Assembly: GCF_042932805.1 (NCBI RefSeq)
Contig: NZ_CP170633.1
Coordinates: 1,178,001 to 1,242,000 of the forward strand
Reading direction: 5' to 3'
Length of the DNA stretch: 64,000 nt
Source of the DNA: Ascidiaceihabitans sp029251465
GTDB lineage: Bacteria > Pseudomonadota > Alphaproteobacteria > Rhodobacterales > Rhodobacteraceae
The notes beneath the pieces were generated by a model. That model worked only from the letters and a program-made list of their open reading frames with translations, ran no database searches and was not told the DNA's origin. This document shows positions 34,203 to 43,221 of the stretch, one piece after another; within the stretch, counting starts at the first letter, position 1, and each line of letters opens with the position of its first letter. Both the position numbers and the translations under genes were made by a program.

Positions 34203-34808
34203 ATGAGCGAACGTAGCGGAAAATTTGGCGGCGACGACCCGTTTGAAATCGCCAAAACGTGGCTGGCCGAAGCCGAGGCCGCCGAAGTAAACGACCCCAA
34301 CGCGATTGCGTTGTCGACGGTCGACAGCACTGGATTGCCGAACGCGCGCATGGTTTTGCTCAAGGGCATCGAACCTGACGCGTTTGTCTTTTACACCAAC
34401 TACGAAAGCGCCAAAGCTGCCGAATTGGACAGCGCCGGCAAAGCTGCGTTTGTGATGCACTGGAAATCGCTGCGCCGCCAAATTCGCGTGCGCGGCACAG
34501 TCATCAAAGAGGACGGGCCAAAGGCGGATGAATACTTTGCCTCACGCTCGCTCAAAAGCCGGTTGGGCGCGTGGGCATCACAACAAAGCCGACCTTTGAA
34601 AAGCCGCACAAGCCTGCTGGCAGAGGTCGCGAAAGTGACCGCAAAACACGGCACCAACCCTGCACGCCCGCCGTATTGGGGCGGCTACCGTATTACCCCC
34701 GTCGAGATCGAATTTTGGGCAGATGGTGATTTTCGCCTGCACGACCGGTTCGTCTGGCGGCGCGAAAAAGACGGTGATCCGTGGATGATAGAACGCCTGA
34801 ATCCGTGA
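34203..34808 (+). CDS. pdxH: Pyridoxamine 5'-phosphate oxidase
   Basis: FMN-dependent oxidation of PNP/PMP to pyridoxal phosphate. From the ATG at 34203 (MSERSGKFGG) the 201-aa product has the usual length and motifs: PNARMVLLKG, FYTNYESAKA, MHWKSLRRQIRVRG, ASQQSRPL, and PPYWGGYRI with the C-terminal WRREKDGDPW...LNP. An in-frame ATG at 34137 exists, but it would add a non-conserved extension. Confidence 0.94.
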   Translation: MSERSGKFGGDDPFEIAKTWLAEAEAAEVNDPNAIALSTVDSTGLPNARMVLLKGIEPDAFVFYTNYESAKAAELDSAGKAAFVMHWKSLRRQIRVRGTVIKEDGPKADEYFASRSLKSRLGAWASQQSRPLKSRTSLLAEVAKVTAKHGTNPARPPYWGGYRITPVEIEFWADGDFRLHDRFVWRREKDGDPWMIERLNP

Positions 34809-34937
34809 ATTTCACGCGACCTGAAATGCAAATAATTGAAATAAAACGTTTTTTTCGGCTTGAATTGCAAAGGTTAAATCGCGCAAGACTATAGGATGGG
34901 GCAGAGGGATGCTGCGCCAAAGAATGAAAGACATCTA

Positions 34938-35474
34938 GTGCAAGACGAAGAGAATATAACCGAGACAGTGAGCGGCCTCGTAAAGTGGTTCGATCCAGTC
35001 AAAGGATTCGGGTTTGTAGTTGCTGATACCGGCGGCCCTGACATCCTTTTACACGTGAATGTGCTGCGTAATTTTGGCCAGAATTCGGTGGCCGATGGTG
35101 CCGCGATCGAGGTCGAGGTCCAGCATACCGAACGTGGCGTGCAGGCCGTCGAAGTGATCAGTATTGTTGCCCCCGAAGGCAGCGATACGGTTAACCTAAG
35201 TGACATTGCCGACATGGACATGGCCACCGTTGCCGCAGCACCGCTAGAGCCGGGCCGCGTCAAATGGTTCGACAAGGGCAAGGGATTCGGCTTTGCCAAT
35301 ATCTTTGGCCGCGGCGACGACGTGTTTCTGCATATCGAAGTATTGCGCCGCTCGGGTCTGTCAGACTTGCAACCGGGCGAAGCCTTGGCGATGCGCGTCA
35401 TCGAAGGCAAACGTGGACATATGGCGGCAGAAGTGCATGCATGGGAATCTGCATTGGAGAAACCCAACGAATGA
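34938..35474 (+). CDS. Cold shock protein with two CSD domains
   Basis: RNA/DNA-binding protein with two tandem cold-shock domains: the first around GLVKWFDPVKGFGFV and DILLHV, the second around GRVKWFDKGKGFGFA and DVFLHI, joined by an acidic linker. The RNP1 and RNP2 motifs are intact in both. The GTG at 34938 (about 178 aa) has GAAAG at good spacing; an in-frame ATG at 34896 would add 14 residues but has AGG immediately before it. The stop overlaps the start of the DUF192 gene. Confidence 0.9.
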   Translation: MQDEENITETVSGLVKWFDPVKGFGFVVADTGGPDILLHVNVLRNFGQNSVADGAAIEVEVQHTERGVQAVEVISIVAPEGSDTVNLSDIADMDMATVAAAPLEPGRVKWFDKGKGFGFANIFGRGDDVFLHIEVLRRSGLSDLQPGEALAMRVIEGKRGHMAAEVHAWESALEKPNE

Positions 35475-35941
35475 TCCGCACCTTCTTGTCCGCTTTTTGT
35501 CTTGTGATTTGGGCAAATGTTGCGCTGGCCGCTGACTGCACCAAAAATGCGGTGATGCTGCGGGGCGACTGGGGGCAGGCGCGGTTCAACATTGATTTGG
35601 CCGAAGACGAGCGCGCCCGCGCCGTTGGCCTGATGCACCGCCAATCTATGTCGCGCTCGTCGGGCATGCTGTTTGTCTATCCACAGCCCCAAGCGCTGAC
35701 ATTCTGGATGCGCAACACGCTGATCCCTTTGGACATGCTGTTTATCGATGCCACCGGCGTCGTCACCCACATCCACGAAAATGCGATCCCCCATGATGAA
35801 ACCCCGATCCCGGGGGGCACTGGTCTTGCTGTGCTCGAAATCAACGGCGGCATGGCGCGGGCGATGGGAATTACGGTTGGCAGCCAGCTGCGTCACCCGT
35901 CTTTTGACCAAGACACAGCCGCTTGGCGCTGCGCGTCCTAA
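35471..35941 (+). CDS. DUF192 family secreted protein
   Basis: The 156-aa product has a signal peptide (about residues 1-21, cleavage after VALA) and a DUF192 domain with the hallmark RAVGLMHR, MLFVYP, TFWMRNTLIPLDMLFID and GGMARAMGI blocks. Function of the family is not established; it is exported. Its ATG overlaps the cold-shock gene stop (ATGA), so the two are coupled. Confidence 0.88.
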   Translation: MIRTFLSAFCLVIWANVALAADCTKNAVMLRGDWGQARFNIDLAEDERARAVGLMHRQSMSRSSGMLFVYPQPQALTFWMRNTLIPLDMLFIDATGVVTHIHENAIPHDETPIPGGTGLAVLEINGGMARAMGITVGSQLRHPSFDQDTAAWRCAS

Positions 35942-36042
35942 GCTGTTTTTCCGATTTGTTGAAAAACCTGTGATTGTTTGTGAATGAACGGGTCAAAAGG
36001 GCTTTTCAATCCCGACAAGCTTGTCTAAAGAGTGCGCATGGA

Positions 36043-36119
<77 letters not shown>

Positions 36120-36156
36120 TATAAGCCGACAGACCCAAGGGTCGGCTCACCCGAAG

Positions 36157-36184
36157 GGCGGTACACATAGTGTGCCGCCTTTTG
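36157..36184 (+). terminator. Terminator after tRNA-Pro
   Basis: GGCGGTACAC pairs with GTGTGCCGCC (one G.T pair) around ATA-like loop bases and is followed by TTTTG. A second small hairpin, AGCCGAC/GTCGGCT, lies just before it at about 36123-36146. Confidence 0.75.
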
Positions 36185-36797
36185 TGTTTTTCGGGATATT
36201 CACACATCATCTAGTAGCCTCAGGTGTGACTGAGTCGTTTGATTTGGCAATATTTTGCCCGTGATTCCCGCTATACGCTAAGGTGCGTAAACTTTTTATG
36301 AATGACGCGAATAAGCGTCAAGTCCGAGTCATCCGGCGTCACCCTGCCTGTGGATAACTTCAACAGATACTTCACCTCATTTGCCTAAAGCCGCCCTAAC
36401 ATTCACAAAATTGGGCTTGGGGCTTGGGGGCAAAATTCTGCCGCAAATCGCAACCATTAACCTATTGAATCACGTGGGCCCGTGTCGCCGTGATCAGCGC
36501 GTTCCGGTCAAGCCGAATTATTGAAAAAATCCGGAATAAATCCGTTGACCGGATAGGGCTGGATACGCCAAGTTGTGCAAGTCGAACGAAGCACCACAAG
36601 ATTTAGTGTCTAAGACTAAAGCGTGCACCGCGGCGGCAGGGACAAGATGATAAACACATAATCAACGACGTGTGTCGGAATGAGGTGACTTTTGTCGGCT
36701 CGTACCGGATCAAATTCGTCCCGCAATGATACGAGGTAGGGAGCCTGCAACGCTAGGCTGCCAAGAATTTAAATGCTTGAAGAAATAGGGCAGCGCT
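36185..36797. other. Long gene-free leader upstream of nrdJ
   Basis: About 610 bp with no convincing ORF. It holds an exact DnaA box (TGTGGATAA, 36349-36357), four GANTC methylation-type sites (36232, 36263, 36326, 36467), a GGCAA-TATT-TTGCC hairpin (36246-36259) and a TTTAGT/ACTAAA inverted repeat around 36601-36619. I found neither a B12-box of a cobalamin riboswitch nor a clear NrdR box. The length suggests a long 5' leader or a multi-input promoter for nrdJ. Confidence 0.6.
36349..36357 (-). promoter_or_regulatory. DnaA box in nrdJ upstream region
   Basis: TGTGGATAA is the exact complement of the consensus TTATCCACA. It sits about 440 bp before the nrdJ start. One box is too little for an origin; it might link ribonucleotide reductase expression to replication. 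Confidence 0.4.
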
Positions 36798-39700
36798 ATG
36801 AAAATTGAACGCACTTTCACCACCGCAGGCAAAGATGCATATGCATCGCTGGATTTCGTCACAACCGTTTCGGAAATCCGTAACCCGGACGGGACCATCG
36901 TGTTCCATCTGGATGACGTCGAAGTTCCAAACACATGGTCGCAAGTCGCAAGCGATGTGATTGCCCAGAAATATTTCCGCAAAGCCGGCGTGCCGTCCAA
37001 GATGAAAAAGGTCGCCGAAAAAGACGTTCCTGAATTCCTGTGGCGCTCGGTTCCGGCTGGCGACGATGTCGAGTTCGGCGGCGAGACGTCCTCCAAGCAA
37101 GTGTTCGACCGTTTGGCCGGCGCATGGGCGTACTGGGGCTGGAAGGGTGGCTATTTCACCACCGAGGCCGACGCCCAGGCCTACTACGACGAAATGCGTT
37201 TCATGCTGGCGACACAGCGGTCCGCGCCAAACAGCCCGCAGTGGTTCAACACTGGCCTGCACTGGGCCTACGGCATCGACGGTCCGGCCCAAGGCCACCA
37301 CTATGTCGATTACAAATCCGGCAAGCTGACCAAATCCACGTCTTCCTACGAGCATCCACAGCCACACGCTTGCTTTATCCAATCCGTGTCTGATGATCTG
37401 GTCAACGACGGCGGCATCATGGATCTTTGGGTCCGCGAAGCCCGCTTGTTCAAATACGGCTCCGGCACTGGTACCAACTTTTCGTCCCTGCGCGGAGAAG
37501 GCGAAAAACTGTCCGGCGGTGGCAAATCATCCGGCCTGATGGGTTTCCTGAAAATCGGTGACCGGGCAGCAGGCGCGATCAAATCTGGCGGCACCACACG
37601 CCGTGCGGCGAAAATGGTGATCGTGGATGCGGACCACCCTGACATTCAGGATTTCATCAACTGGAAAGTCATCGAAGAGCAAAAAGTGGCGTCCATCGTC
37701 TCTGGCTCAAAGATGCACGAGCAAAAGTTGAACGCGATCTTTGCAGCGATCAAAGCGTGGGACGGCAAGGCCGAAGATGCCTATGACCCCAAGGTGAACC
37801 CGTCGTTGAAAGACGCCGTGCGTGACGCCAAAAAGGTCGCGATCCCAGAGACATACGTCAAACGCGTGCTGGATTATGCAAAGCAGGGCCACACATCGAT
37901 TGAATTCCCGACCTACGACACCGATTGGGACAGCGAGGCGTATTCGTCGGTCTCCGGTCAAAACTCCAACAACTCGATCCGCGTGACAAACGCGTTCCTG
38001 ACCGCCGTTGAAAAAGATGCCGATTGGGAATTGATCAACCGCAAAGACGGCCAGGTCACCAAAACTATCCGTGCGCGTGATTTGTGGGAACAAGTCGGCC
38101 ACGCCGCATGGGCCTGCGCCGATCCGGGCATCCAGTACCACGACACCGTCAACGACTGGCACACCTGCCCAGAAGACGGCGCAATTCGTGGCTCCAACCC
38201 GTGTTCCGAATACATGTTCCTCGACGACACGGCCTGTAACCTTGCCTCGATGAACTTGCTGACCTTCCTCAAGGACGGCGAATTCCAGATCGAAGACTAC
38301 ATGCACGCTTCGCGCTTGTGGACAGTGACGCTGGAAATCTCGGTGATGATGGCGCAATTCCCGTCCAAGGAAATCGCACAGCGCTCCTACGACTTCCGCA
38401 CTTTGGGTCTGGGCTATGCCAACATCGGCGGCTTGCTGATGAACATGGGGTATTCCTACGACAGCGACGAAGGCCGCGCGCTGTGTGGTGCTTTGACCGC
38501 CGTCATGACCGGTGTTGCCTACGCGACTTCTGCTGAAATGGCTGGCGAATTGGGCCCATTCCCGGGTTACAAAAAGAACGCCGACCACATGCTAAGGGTC
38601 ATGCGCAACCACCGCACGGCGGCCTATGGATCATCCGATGGCTACGAACAGCTGGCCGTGAAACCAGTGCCGCTGGACCACGCCAACTGCCCGGATGCGC
38701 GCCTGATCGACATGGCGATGGCCACTTGGGACGAAGCACTCAAGCTGGGCGAAGAGCACGGTTACCGCAACGCACAGACCTCTGTGATCGCGCCAACTGG
38801 CACCATCGGTCTGGTGATGGATTGCGACACCACAGGCATCGAACCTGACTTTGCGCTGGTTAAATTCAAGAAACTTGCCGGCGGCGGTTACTTTAAAATC
38901 ATCAACCAATCGGTGCCTGCGGCTCTGGAAAAACTCGGCTACGGCTCTGCCCAGATCGAAGAAATCGTATCTTATGCAGTGGGTCACGGCTCCATCGGCA
39001 ACGCGCCGGGAATCAACCACACCTCGTTGATCGGTCACGGTTTTGGCCCGAACGAGCTGGCGAAAATCGACGCCTCGCTGGAATCAGCATTCGATATCCG
39101 CTTTGTGTTCAACCAATGGACGCTGGGCGAAGAATTCTGCACCCAAGTTCTGGGCATCCCCACAGAAAAGCTGAACGACCCGACGTTCGATCTGCTGAAA
39201 TCCTTGGGCTTTTCAAAGGCCGACATCGACGCTGCCAACAACCACGTCTGCGGCACAATGACGATCGAAGGTGCACCGCACCTGAAAACCGAACACTACA
39301 GCATCTTTGATTGTGCCAATGCTTGTGGCAAAACCGGCAAACGCTATTTGTCAGTCAACAGCCACATCTACATGATGGCCGCCGCGCAATCGTTCATCTC
39401 TGGTGCGATCTCAAAAACGATCAACATGCCAAACGATGCAACCATTGAAGATTGCCAAAAAGCCTACGAATTGTCGTGGTCTTTGGGTGTCAAAGCCAAC
39501 GCGCTGTACCGTGATGGATCAAAACTGTCCCAACCTTTGGCTGCATCGCTGGTTGAGGACGACGAAGACGCGCAAGACATCCTCGAAAGCGGCAACCACC
39601 ACGAAAAAGCCACCGTTCTGGCCGAAAAGATCGTGGAAAAGATCATCGTCAAAGAGATCGTGAAGTCGCACCGCGAAAAAATGCCCGAGCGTCGCAAAGG

Positions 39701-40478
39701 CTACACCCAAAAGGCCATCGTTGGCGGGCACAAAGTTTACCTGCGCACCGGCGAATACCAAGACGGCAACTTGGGTGAAATCTTTATCGACATGCACAAA
39801 GAGGGTGCAGGCTTCCGCGCGATGATGAACAACTTTGCCATCGCGGTATCGGTTGGGCTGCAATACGGCGTGCCGCTCGAGGAATTTGTCGACGCGTTCA
39901 CCTTCACCAAGTTCGAGCCAGCCGGCATGGTTCAAGGCAACGACAGCATCAAAAATGCGACCTCGATCCTTGATTACATCTTCCGCGAATTGGCCGTGTC
40001 CTACCTGGATCGCACCGATCTGGCGCACGTCCAACCCGAGGGTGCGACATTCGACAGCCTTGGTCGCGGCGAAGAAGAGGGCGTGTCCAACCTGTCCGAG
40101 ATTTCCGAGAGCGCTGCGTCTAAATCCTTGGAAGTGCTGAAACAAATCAGCTCGACCGGCTACCTGCGCAAACGTTTGCCACAGGACTTGGTCGTGTTGC
40201 AGGGCGGCATGGCGGGCGCAAATGCAGTTGCCACAGCGGCCGATCCGGTTGGCGCGTTGCAAACGCTGGCACCCGAAGTGTCGAGTGCCGCAATGGCCGC
40301 TGGTGGCTCAACGGCGATCAGCTCGGGCTCGGTGCCGACATCCATGGATCTGCGCGTCAAAGCCAAGATGCAAGGCTACGAGGGCGAAGCCTGCGGCGAG
40401 TGCGGAAACTACACGCTGGTGCGCAACGGCACCTGCATGAAGTGCAACACCTGCGGCGGGACGTCCGGCTGTAGCTAA
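36798..40478 (+). CDS. nrdJ: Adenosylcobalamin-dependent (class II) ribonucleoside-diphosphate reductase
   Basis: Makes deoxyribonucleotides using B12 instead of a diiron or glycyl radical. The 1226-aa product is the long class II form. Visible elements: an N-terminal region with FLWRSVPAG, a first active-site cysteine in QPHACFIQSV, the NPCSEYMFLDDTACNLASMNL finger-loop region, a TGTIGLVMDCDTTGIEP block, and a C-terminal zinc-finger-like tail CGECGNYTLVRNG-CMKCNTCGGTSGC that carries the redox cysteines. Requires cobalamin; cobK at 58794 belongs to that pathway. No nrdA/nrdB is in the window. Confidence 0.97.
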   Translation: MKIERTFTTAGKDAYASLDFVTTVSEIRNPDGTIVFHLDDVEVPNTWSQVASDVIAQKYFRKAGVPSKMKKVAEKDVPEFLWRSVPAGDDVEFGGETSSKQVFDRLAGAWAYWGWKGGYFTTEADAQAYYDEMRFMLATQRSAPNSPQWFNTGLHWAYGIDGPAQGHHYVDYKSGKLTKSTSSYEHPQPHACFIQSVSDDLVNDGGIMDLWVREARLFKYGSGTGTNFSSLRGEGEKLSGGGKSSGLMGFLKIGDRAAGAIKSGGTTRRAAKMVIVDADHPDIQDFINWKVIEEQKVASIVSGSKMHEQKLNAIFAAIKAWDGKAEDAYDPKVNPSLKDAVRDAKKVAIPETYVKRVLDYAKQGHTSIEFPTYDTDWDSEAYSSVSGQNSNNSIRVTNAFLTAVEKDADWELINRKDGQVTKTIRARDLWEQVGHAAWACADPGIQYHDTVNDWHTCPEDGAIRGSNPCSEYMFLDDTACNLASMNLLTFLKDGEFQIEDYMHASRLWTVTLEISVMMAQFPSKEIAQRSYDFRTLGLGYANIGGLLMNMGYSYDSDEGRALCGALTAVMTGVAYATSAEMAGELGPFPGYKKNADHMLRVMRNHRTAAYGSSDGYEQLAVKPVPLDHANCPDARLIDMAMATWDEALKLGEEHGYRNAQTSVIAPTGTIGLVMDCDTTGIEPDFALVKFKKLAGGGYFKIINQSVPAALEKLGYGSAQIEEIVSYAVGHGSIGNAPGINHTSLIGHGFGPNELAKIDASLESAFDIRFVFNQWTLGEEFCTQVLGIPTEKLNDPTFDLLKSLGFSKADIDAANNHVCGTMTIEGAPHLKTEHYSIFDCANACGKTGKRYLSVNSHIYMMAAAQSFISGAISKTINMPNDATIEDCQKAYELSWSLGVKANALYRDGSKLSQPLAASLVEDDEDAQDILESGNHHEKATVLAEKIVEKIIVKEIVKSHREKMPERRKGYTQKAIVGGHKVYLRTGEYQDGNLGEIFIDMHKEGAGFRAMMNNFAIAVSVGLQYGVPLEEFVDAFTFTKFEPAGMVQGNDSIKNATSILDYIFRELAVSYLDRTDLAHVQPEGATFDSLGRGEEEGVSNLSEISESAASKSLEVLKQISSTGYLRKRLPQDLVVLQGGMAGANAVATAADPVGALQTLAPEVSSAAMAAGGSTAISSGSVPTSMDLRVKAKMQGYEGEACGECGNYTLVRNGTCMKCNTCGGTSGCS

Positions 40479-40509
40479 GAGTTAGCGCACTTCTGGGAAG
40501 GGGTGTGTA

Positions 40510-40753
40510 GGGGTCCGGATCTGGCCACGATTGATCTGGACCCCGACGAGATAGGGTGGGGCGTTACGTTACGTGCCACTTTTCACGAAAAGGGAGGCTC
40601 TCGGTGTTCTTACGAACACCTGCCGCCTTTCGTTGCAAGCCCCGACGGGTCTTGCAACTTACACGGGGCGGGTGCGCTCGCCCCTGACGACGTTCAGGCC
40701 GCAGGCAAAATATTACCGAGCGGTTAACAAATTGAGCTTGAACGGCGAAACTT
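40510..40753 (+). other. Hairpin-rich intergenic segment after nrdJ (candidate structured RNA)
   Basis: The 391-bp gap between nrdJ and the glycosyltransferase has no credible ORF but a chain of stems: GGGGTCCGGATC/GATCTGGACCCC (40510-40544, one G.T), CTTTT/AAAAG (40579-40592), GGTGTTC-TTAC-GAACACC (40603-40620, extended outward by AAAGG..GGC/GCC..CCTTT), GTTGCAAG/CTTGCAAC with an inner CCC/GGG (40632-40658), and GGGGCG/CGCCCC (40665-40684), ending in a terminator at 40754. I do not recognise it as 6S, tmRNA, SRP RNA or RNase P RNA. Confidence 0.5.
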
Positions 40754-40780
40754 GGGAGGACTTCGGTCCTCCCTTTCTTC
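40754..40780 (+). terminator. Rho-independent terminator with UUCG tetraloop
   Basis: GGGAGGAC-TTCG-GTCCTCCC is a perfect 8-bp stem with an extra-stable UUCG loop, followed by TTTCTTC. It ends whatever is transcribed through the hairpin-rich segment after nrdJ. Confidence 0.9.
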
Positions 40781-40869
40781 GTTTGGCACAGGCGCCGTCA
40801 AAGGCTTGTTCAAAGGTCGCGAATGTCCGATATTCGCCGCGCGATAGCTTAGCCCAAAAGGTCGAAATT

Positions 40870-41613
40870 ATGCCCAAGATCAGCATTTGCATCCCTGCCT
40901 ACGACATGGGCGGCAAAGGGGCGATGTTTCTTGAACAATCGTTCCTGCGCTTGGGTGCCCAAGACTTTGACGATTTCGAGGTTGTCGTGTCCGATCAATC
41001 GCAATCGGGCGATGTTTACGACCTGTGTGCCGCCACCACAGAGATCACCGTGCGCCACGTCTGGTTTCGCGACGGGCCGAAACAAGCCTCTGCCAACACC
41101 AACAACGCCATGCGCCACGCGACGGGCGAAATCATCAAAATCTTGTTTCAGGACGACCTGCTGATGGCGAGGGACGCTTTGCGCCAAACGGCCGAGGCCT
41201 TTGATCACAGCGATGCGGCGTGGTTGATCTGCGGGTCCGGTGTGACGCGCGATGGTCAAACGGTAGAACGCCCGATGGTGCCGCGTCTGCATCCGCAACT
41301 GCATTTGGGCAAAAACACCGTCAGCAGCCCGTCGGTTTTGGCGATGCGGGCCGCGCAAAAGCTGGAATTCGACGAAGACCTGATCTGGTTGATGGACGTG
41401 GACCTCTATAAACGGTTGCTGTTGGCTTATGGCGCGCCGCATATTTTGCCCGACACGCTGGTGTGGAACCGGCTGCATTCAGGACAAGTCAGCGAATCTG
41501 TGTCCGGTGAGACACGGGCGCGCGAATTGAAGTACGTCCGCGGCAAATTTAGCGCCCATGAGACCTTTGGCGATTGGCTGATGTACCATAAACAGATACT
41601 AAAAATACGCTAA
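40870..41613 (+). CDS. Glycosyltransferase family 2 protein
   Basis: The 247-aa product begins MPKISICIPAYDMGG, the standard GT-A fold start, with VVVSDQSQSGD as the nucleotide-sugar binding strand, the acidic QDD metal-binding motif in IKILFQDDLL, and DEDLIWLMDVDLYKRLL near the acceptor site. The ATG at 40870 has AAGG about 8 nt upstream. No transmembrane helix, so probably cytoplasmic, acting at a membrane-bound acceptor. Followed 58 bp later by a methyltransferase; together they may decorate a surface glycan. Confidence 0.88.
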   Translation: MPKISICIPAYDMGGKGAMFLEQSFLRLGAQDFDDFEVVVSDQSQSGDVYDLCAATTEITVRHVWFRDGPKQASANTNNAMRHATGEIIKILFQDDLLMARDALRQTAEAFDHSDAAWLICGSGVTRDGQTVERPMVPRLHPQLHLGKNTVSSPSVLAMRAAQKLEFDEDLIWLMDVDLYKRLLLAYGAPHILPDTLVWNRLHSGQVSESVSGETRARELKYVRGKFSAHETFGDWLMYHKQILKIR

Positions 41614-41671
41614 CGCATGCCTTTGTGTATGCCACACGCAGCCTCAAATACGCACTGCATTGGATATTTTA

Positions 41672-42442
41672 ATGGACCCTATTACGTCGACCGTTCGCTT
41701 TTTGCGCCGCGCCCTGACCAAAGCGCCGTATAAATACGACTATTTCGCAGATCATTTCGCGGTCCGTAAAAAATACGTCCCGTTCCTGCACGACGATAAA
41801 TTCCAAAGCACGTGGGACGCCTTGTGCAAAGAAAGCGCGCCGCACTGGATCGGTGGCACCCCTGACATCCGCTGGCGTGTGCACGTGTGTTTGTGGGCGG
41901 CTGAAAACTGCCTGCGCCTTCCCGGTGATTTTGCCGAATTTGGTGTCAGCACAGGGCTGCTGTCGACCATGATCGTGCGCAACACCGACTTTGACAAAAG
42001 CGGCAAAAAGTTCTTTTTGTTCGACACTTACGACGGCATCCCCGTCGAGATGGCCAGCGTGTCCGAACAAAAGGGCGTCGCAAAAATGAACAAAAATATG
42101 TACACAGGCAACGCGGCCAACACCAATATCATCGATTTTGTGCACAAACAGTTCGCACCGCACCCCAATGTTCAGACCGTTCAGGGGCTGTTGCCGGCCT
42201 CGATCGAACAGGTGGAATTCGAAAGCCTGAGCTACATTTCCATCGATCTCAACATCACGGCCGCGGAAATGCAAACGATCGAAGCGATTTGGGACCGGAT
42301 CACGCCCGGCGGCATCATCGTGCTGGATGACTACGGTTCGACCGGCCACGAGGAACAAAAAGAAGCGTGGAACGATTTTGCCAAACGCAATGATCGTTTG
42401 ATCCTGGCGATGCCGACGGGGCAGGGCATTTTGATGCGCTAA
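41672..42442 (+). CDS. TylF/macrocin-O-methyltransferase-like protein
   Basis: SAM-dependent methyltransferase candidate of 256 aa. The SAM site is DFAEFGVSTGLLSTM (about residues 89-103), FLFDTYDGIP follows, and an acidic metal-binding element appears as IVLDDYGSTGH (about 216-226). Resembles sugar O-methyltransferases of the TylF group. The ATG at 41672 is preferred over a TTG 12 nt earlier. Likely paired with the upstream glycosyltransferase. Confidence 0.8.
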   Translation: MDPITSTVRFLRRALTKAPYKYDYFADHFAVRKKYVPFLHDDKFQSTWDALCKESAPHWIGGTPDIRWRVHVCLWAAENCLRLPGDFAEFGVSTGLLSTMIVRNTDFDKSGKKFFLFDTYDGIPVEMASVSEQKGVAKMNKNMYTGNAANTNIIDFVHKQFAPHPNVQTVQGLLPASIEQVEFESLSYISIDLNITAAEMQTIEAIWDRITPGGIIVLDDYGSTGHEEQKEAWNDFAKRNDRLILAMPTGQGILMR

Positions 42443-42448
42443 AGGGTT

Positions 42449-42479
42449 TCAGGGACCATGCGAAAACGGCGGTCCCTGA
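42449..42479. terminator. Shared hairpin between convergent genes
   Basis: TCAGGGACC and GGTCCCTGA form a perfect 9-bp stem around a 13-base loop, between the stops of the methyltransferase and the convergent sigma-factor gene. There is no strong T-run on either side, so termination efficiency is uncertain. Confidence 0.55.
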
Positions 42480-42487
42480 CGTCGATC

Positions 42488-42979
42488 CTACTTGGGTTCT
42501 TTGCCCAATGCCGCCCGTAGGCGGGCACGCGCGCGGGCCAATCGTGACATCACTGTGCCCAGCGGCAGCCCGGTGCGTTTTGCCAGTTTTGCGGGCGATG
42601 TTTCACCGGCACTGACCATTTCCATCAACGCGCATTGATCATCCGGCAGATCGGAAATCGCGCGCAGCGTGTCTTCACATTCCAGACGGTCCATCGCGAC
42701 AGGCTCGATCGCGGCGTCATCCTCGCCCAATTCTTCGGGGGCAGGGGCGCGGCGCCACAACATGCGCGCCTGATTGTGCAACGTGCGCATCGCGTAGGCG
42801 GGCAGGTCATCGATGGCGCGCCCTTCGCCCAGTTTTTTGACCAAACGCACCAATGTTTCCTGGGCAAGGTCCTCTGCATCACTTGGATTACTGGTCAAAC
42901 GACGGGCCCGCTTTTGCAGCATAGGCATCAGATCGGGCAAGCGGGACGGGTCAATTGTATCGGTTTCAGATTTGGACAT
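42488..42979 (-). CDS. ECF-type RNA polymerase sigma factor
   Basis: The 163-aa product has sigma region 2 (PSDAEDLAQETLVRLVKKL, about residues 33-51) and region 4 (LAKRTGLPLGTVMSRLARARARL, about 134-156), without region 1 or 3. The ATG at 42979 has AGAGGAGAA upstream and is preferred over the longer reading from 43141. No anti-sigma factor gene is adjacent. Its target regulon is unknown; the divergent EF-hand gene 242 bp away is a possible target. Confidence 0.9.
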   Translation of the reverse strand: MSKSETDTIDPSRLPDLMPMLQKRARRLTSNPSDAEDLAQETLVRLVKKLGEGRAIDDLPAYAMRTLHNQARMLWRRAPAPEELGEDDAAIEPVAMDRLECEDTLRAISDLPDDQCALMEMVSAGETSPAKLAKRTGLPLGTVMSRLARARARLRAALGKEPK

Positions 42980-43221
42980 GTTGAATTCTCCTCTGGGCTT
43001 CATCCTGCCAGAGCCTGAAAAATAAGCTATACGGGGGAATTTAGCCGATGGCACATCCCCGCGCTTTTTGGGCGGAGCGTTGCGCAACCGCGCGCGCGCT
43101 TTCGGCGGTCCACCGCGTGTTTCAAAAGGGCACGGATGCAACGGGTGATTTCCGCATCAAACAGGGTGAGAACCGATGAAGGCTCTCAACACAACCAACC
43201 ACCCTGAAAGGGAGAAATCCT

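Noticed and set aside
36349..36357. Replication origin near the DnaA box
   Set aside because: A single DnaA box with no box cluster, no AT-rich unwinding element, and no hemE, dnaA or parAB genes nearby.
36480..36797. Cobalamin riboswitch upstream of nrdJ
   Set aside because: Expected from B12 dependence, but I could not find a B12-box-like core or the conserved flanking stems by eye.
40503..40727. 74-codon frame in the post-nrdJ spacer
   Set aside because: It runs through several perfect hairpins, has no Shine-Dalgarno and no protein-like composition; better explained as structured RNA or noncoding sequence.
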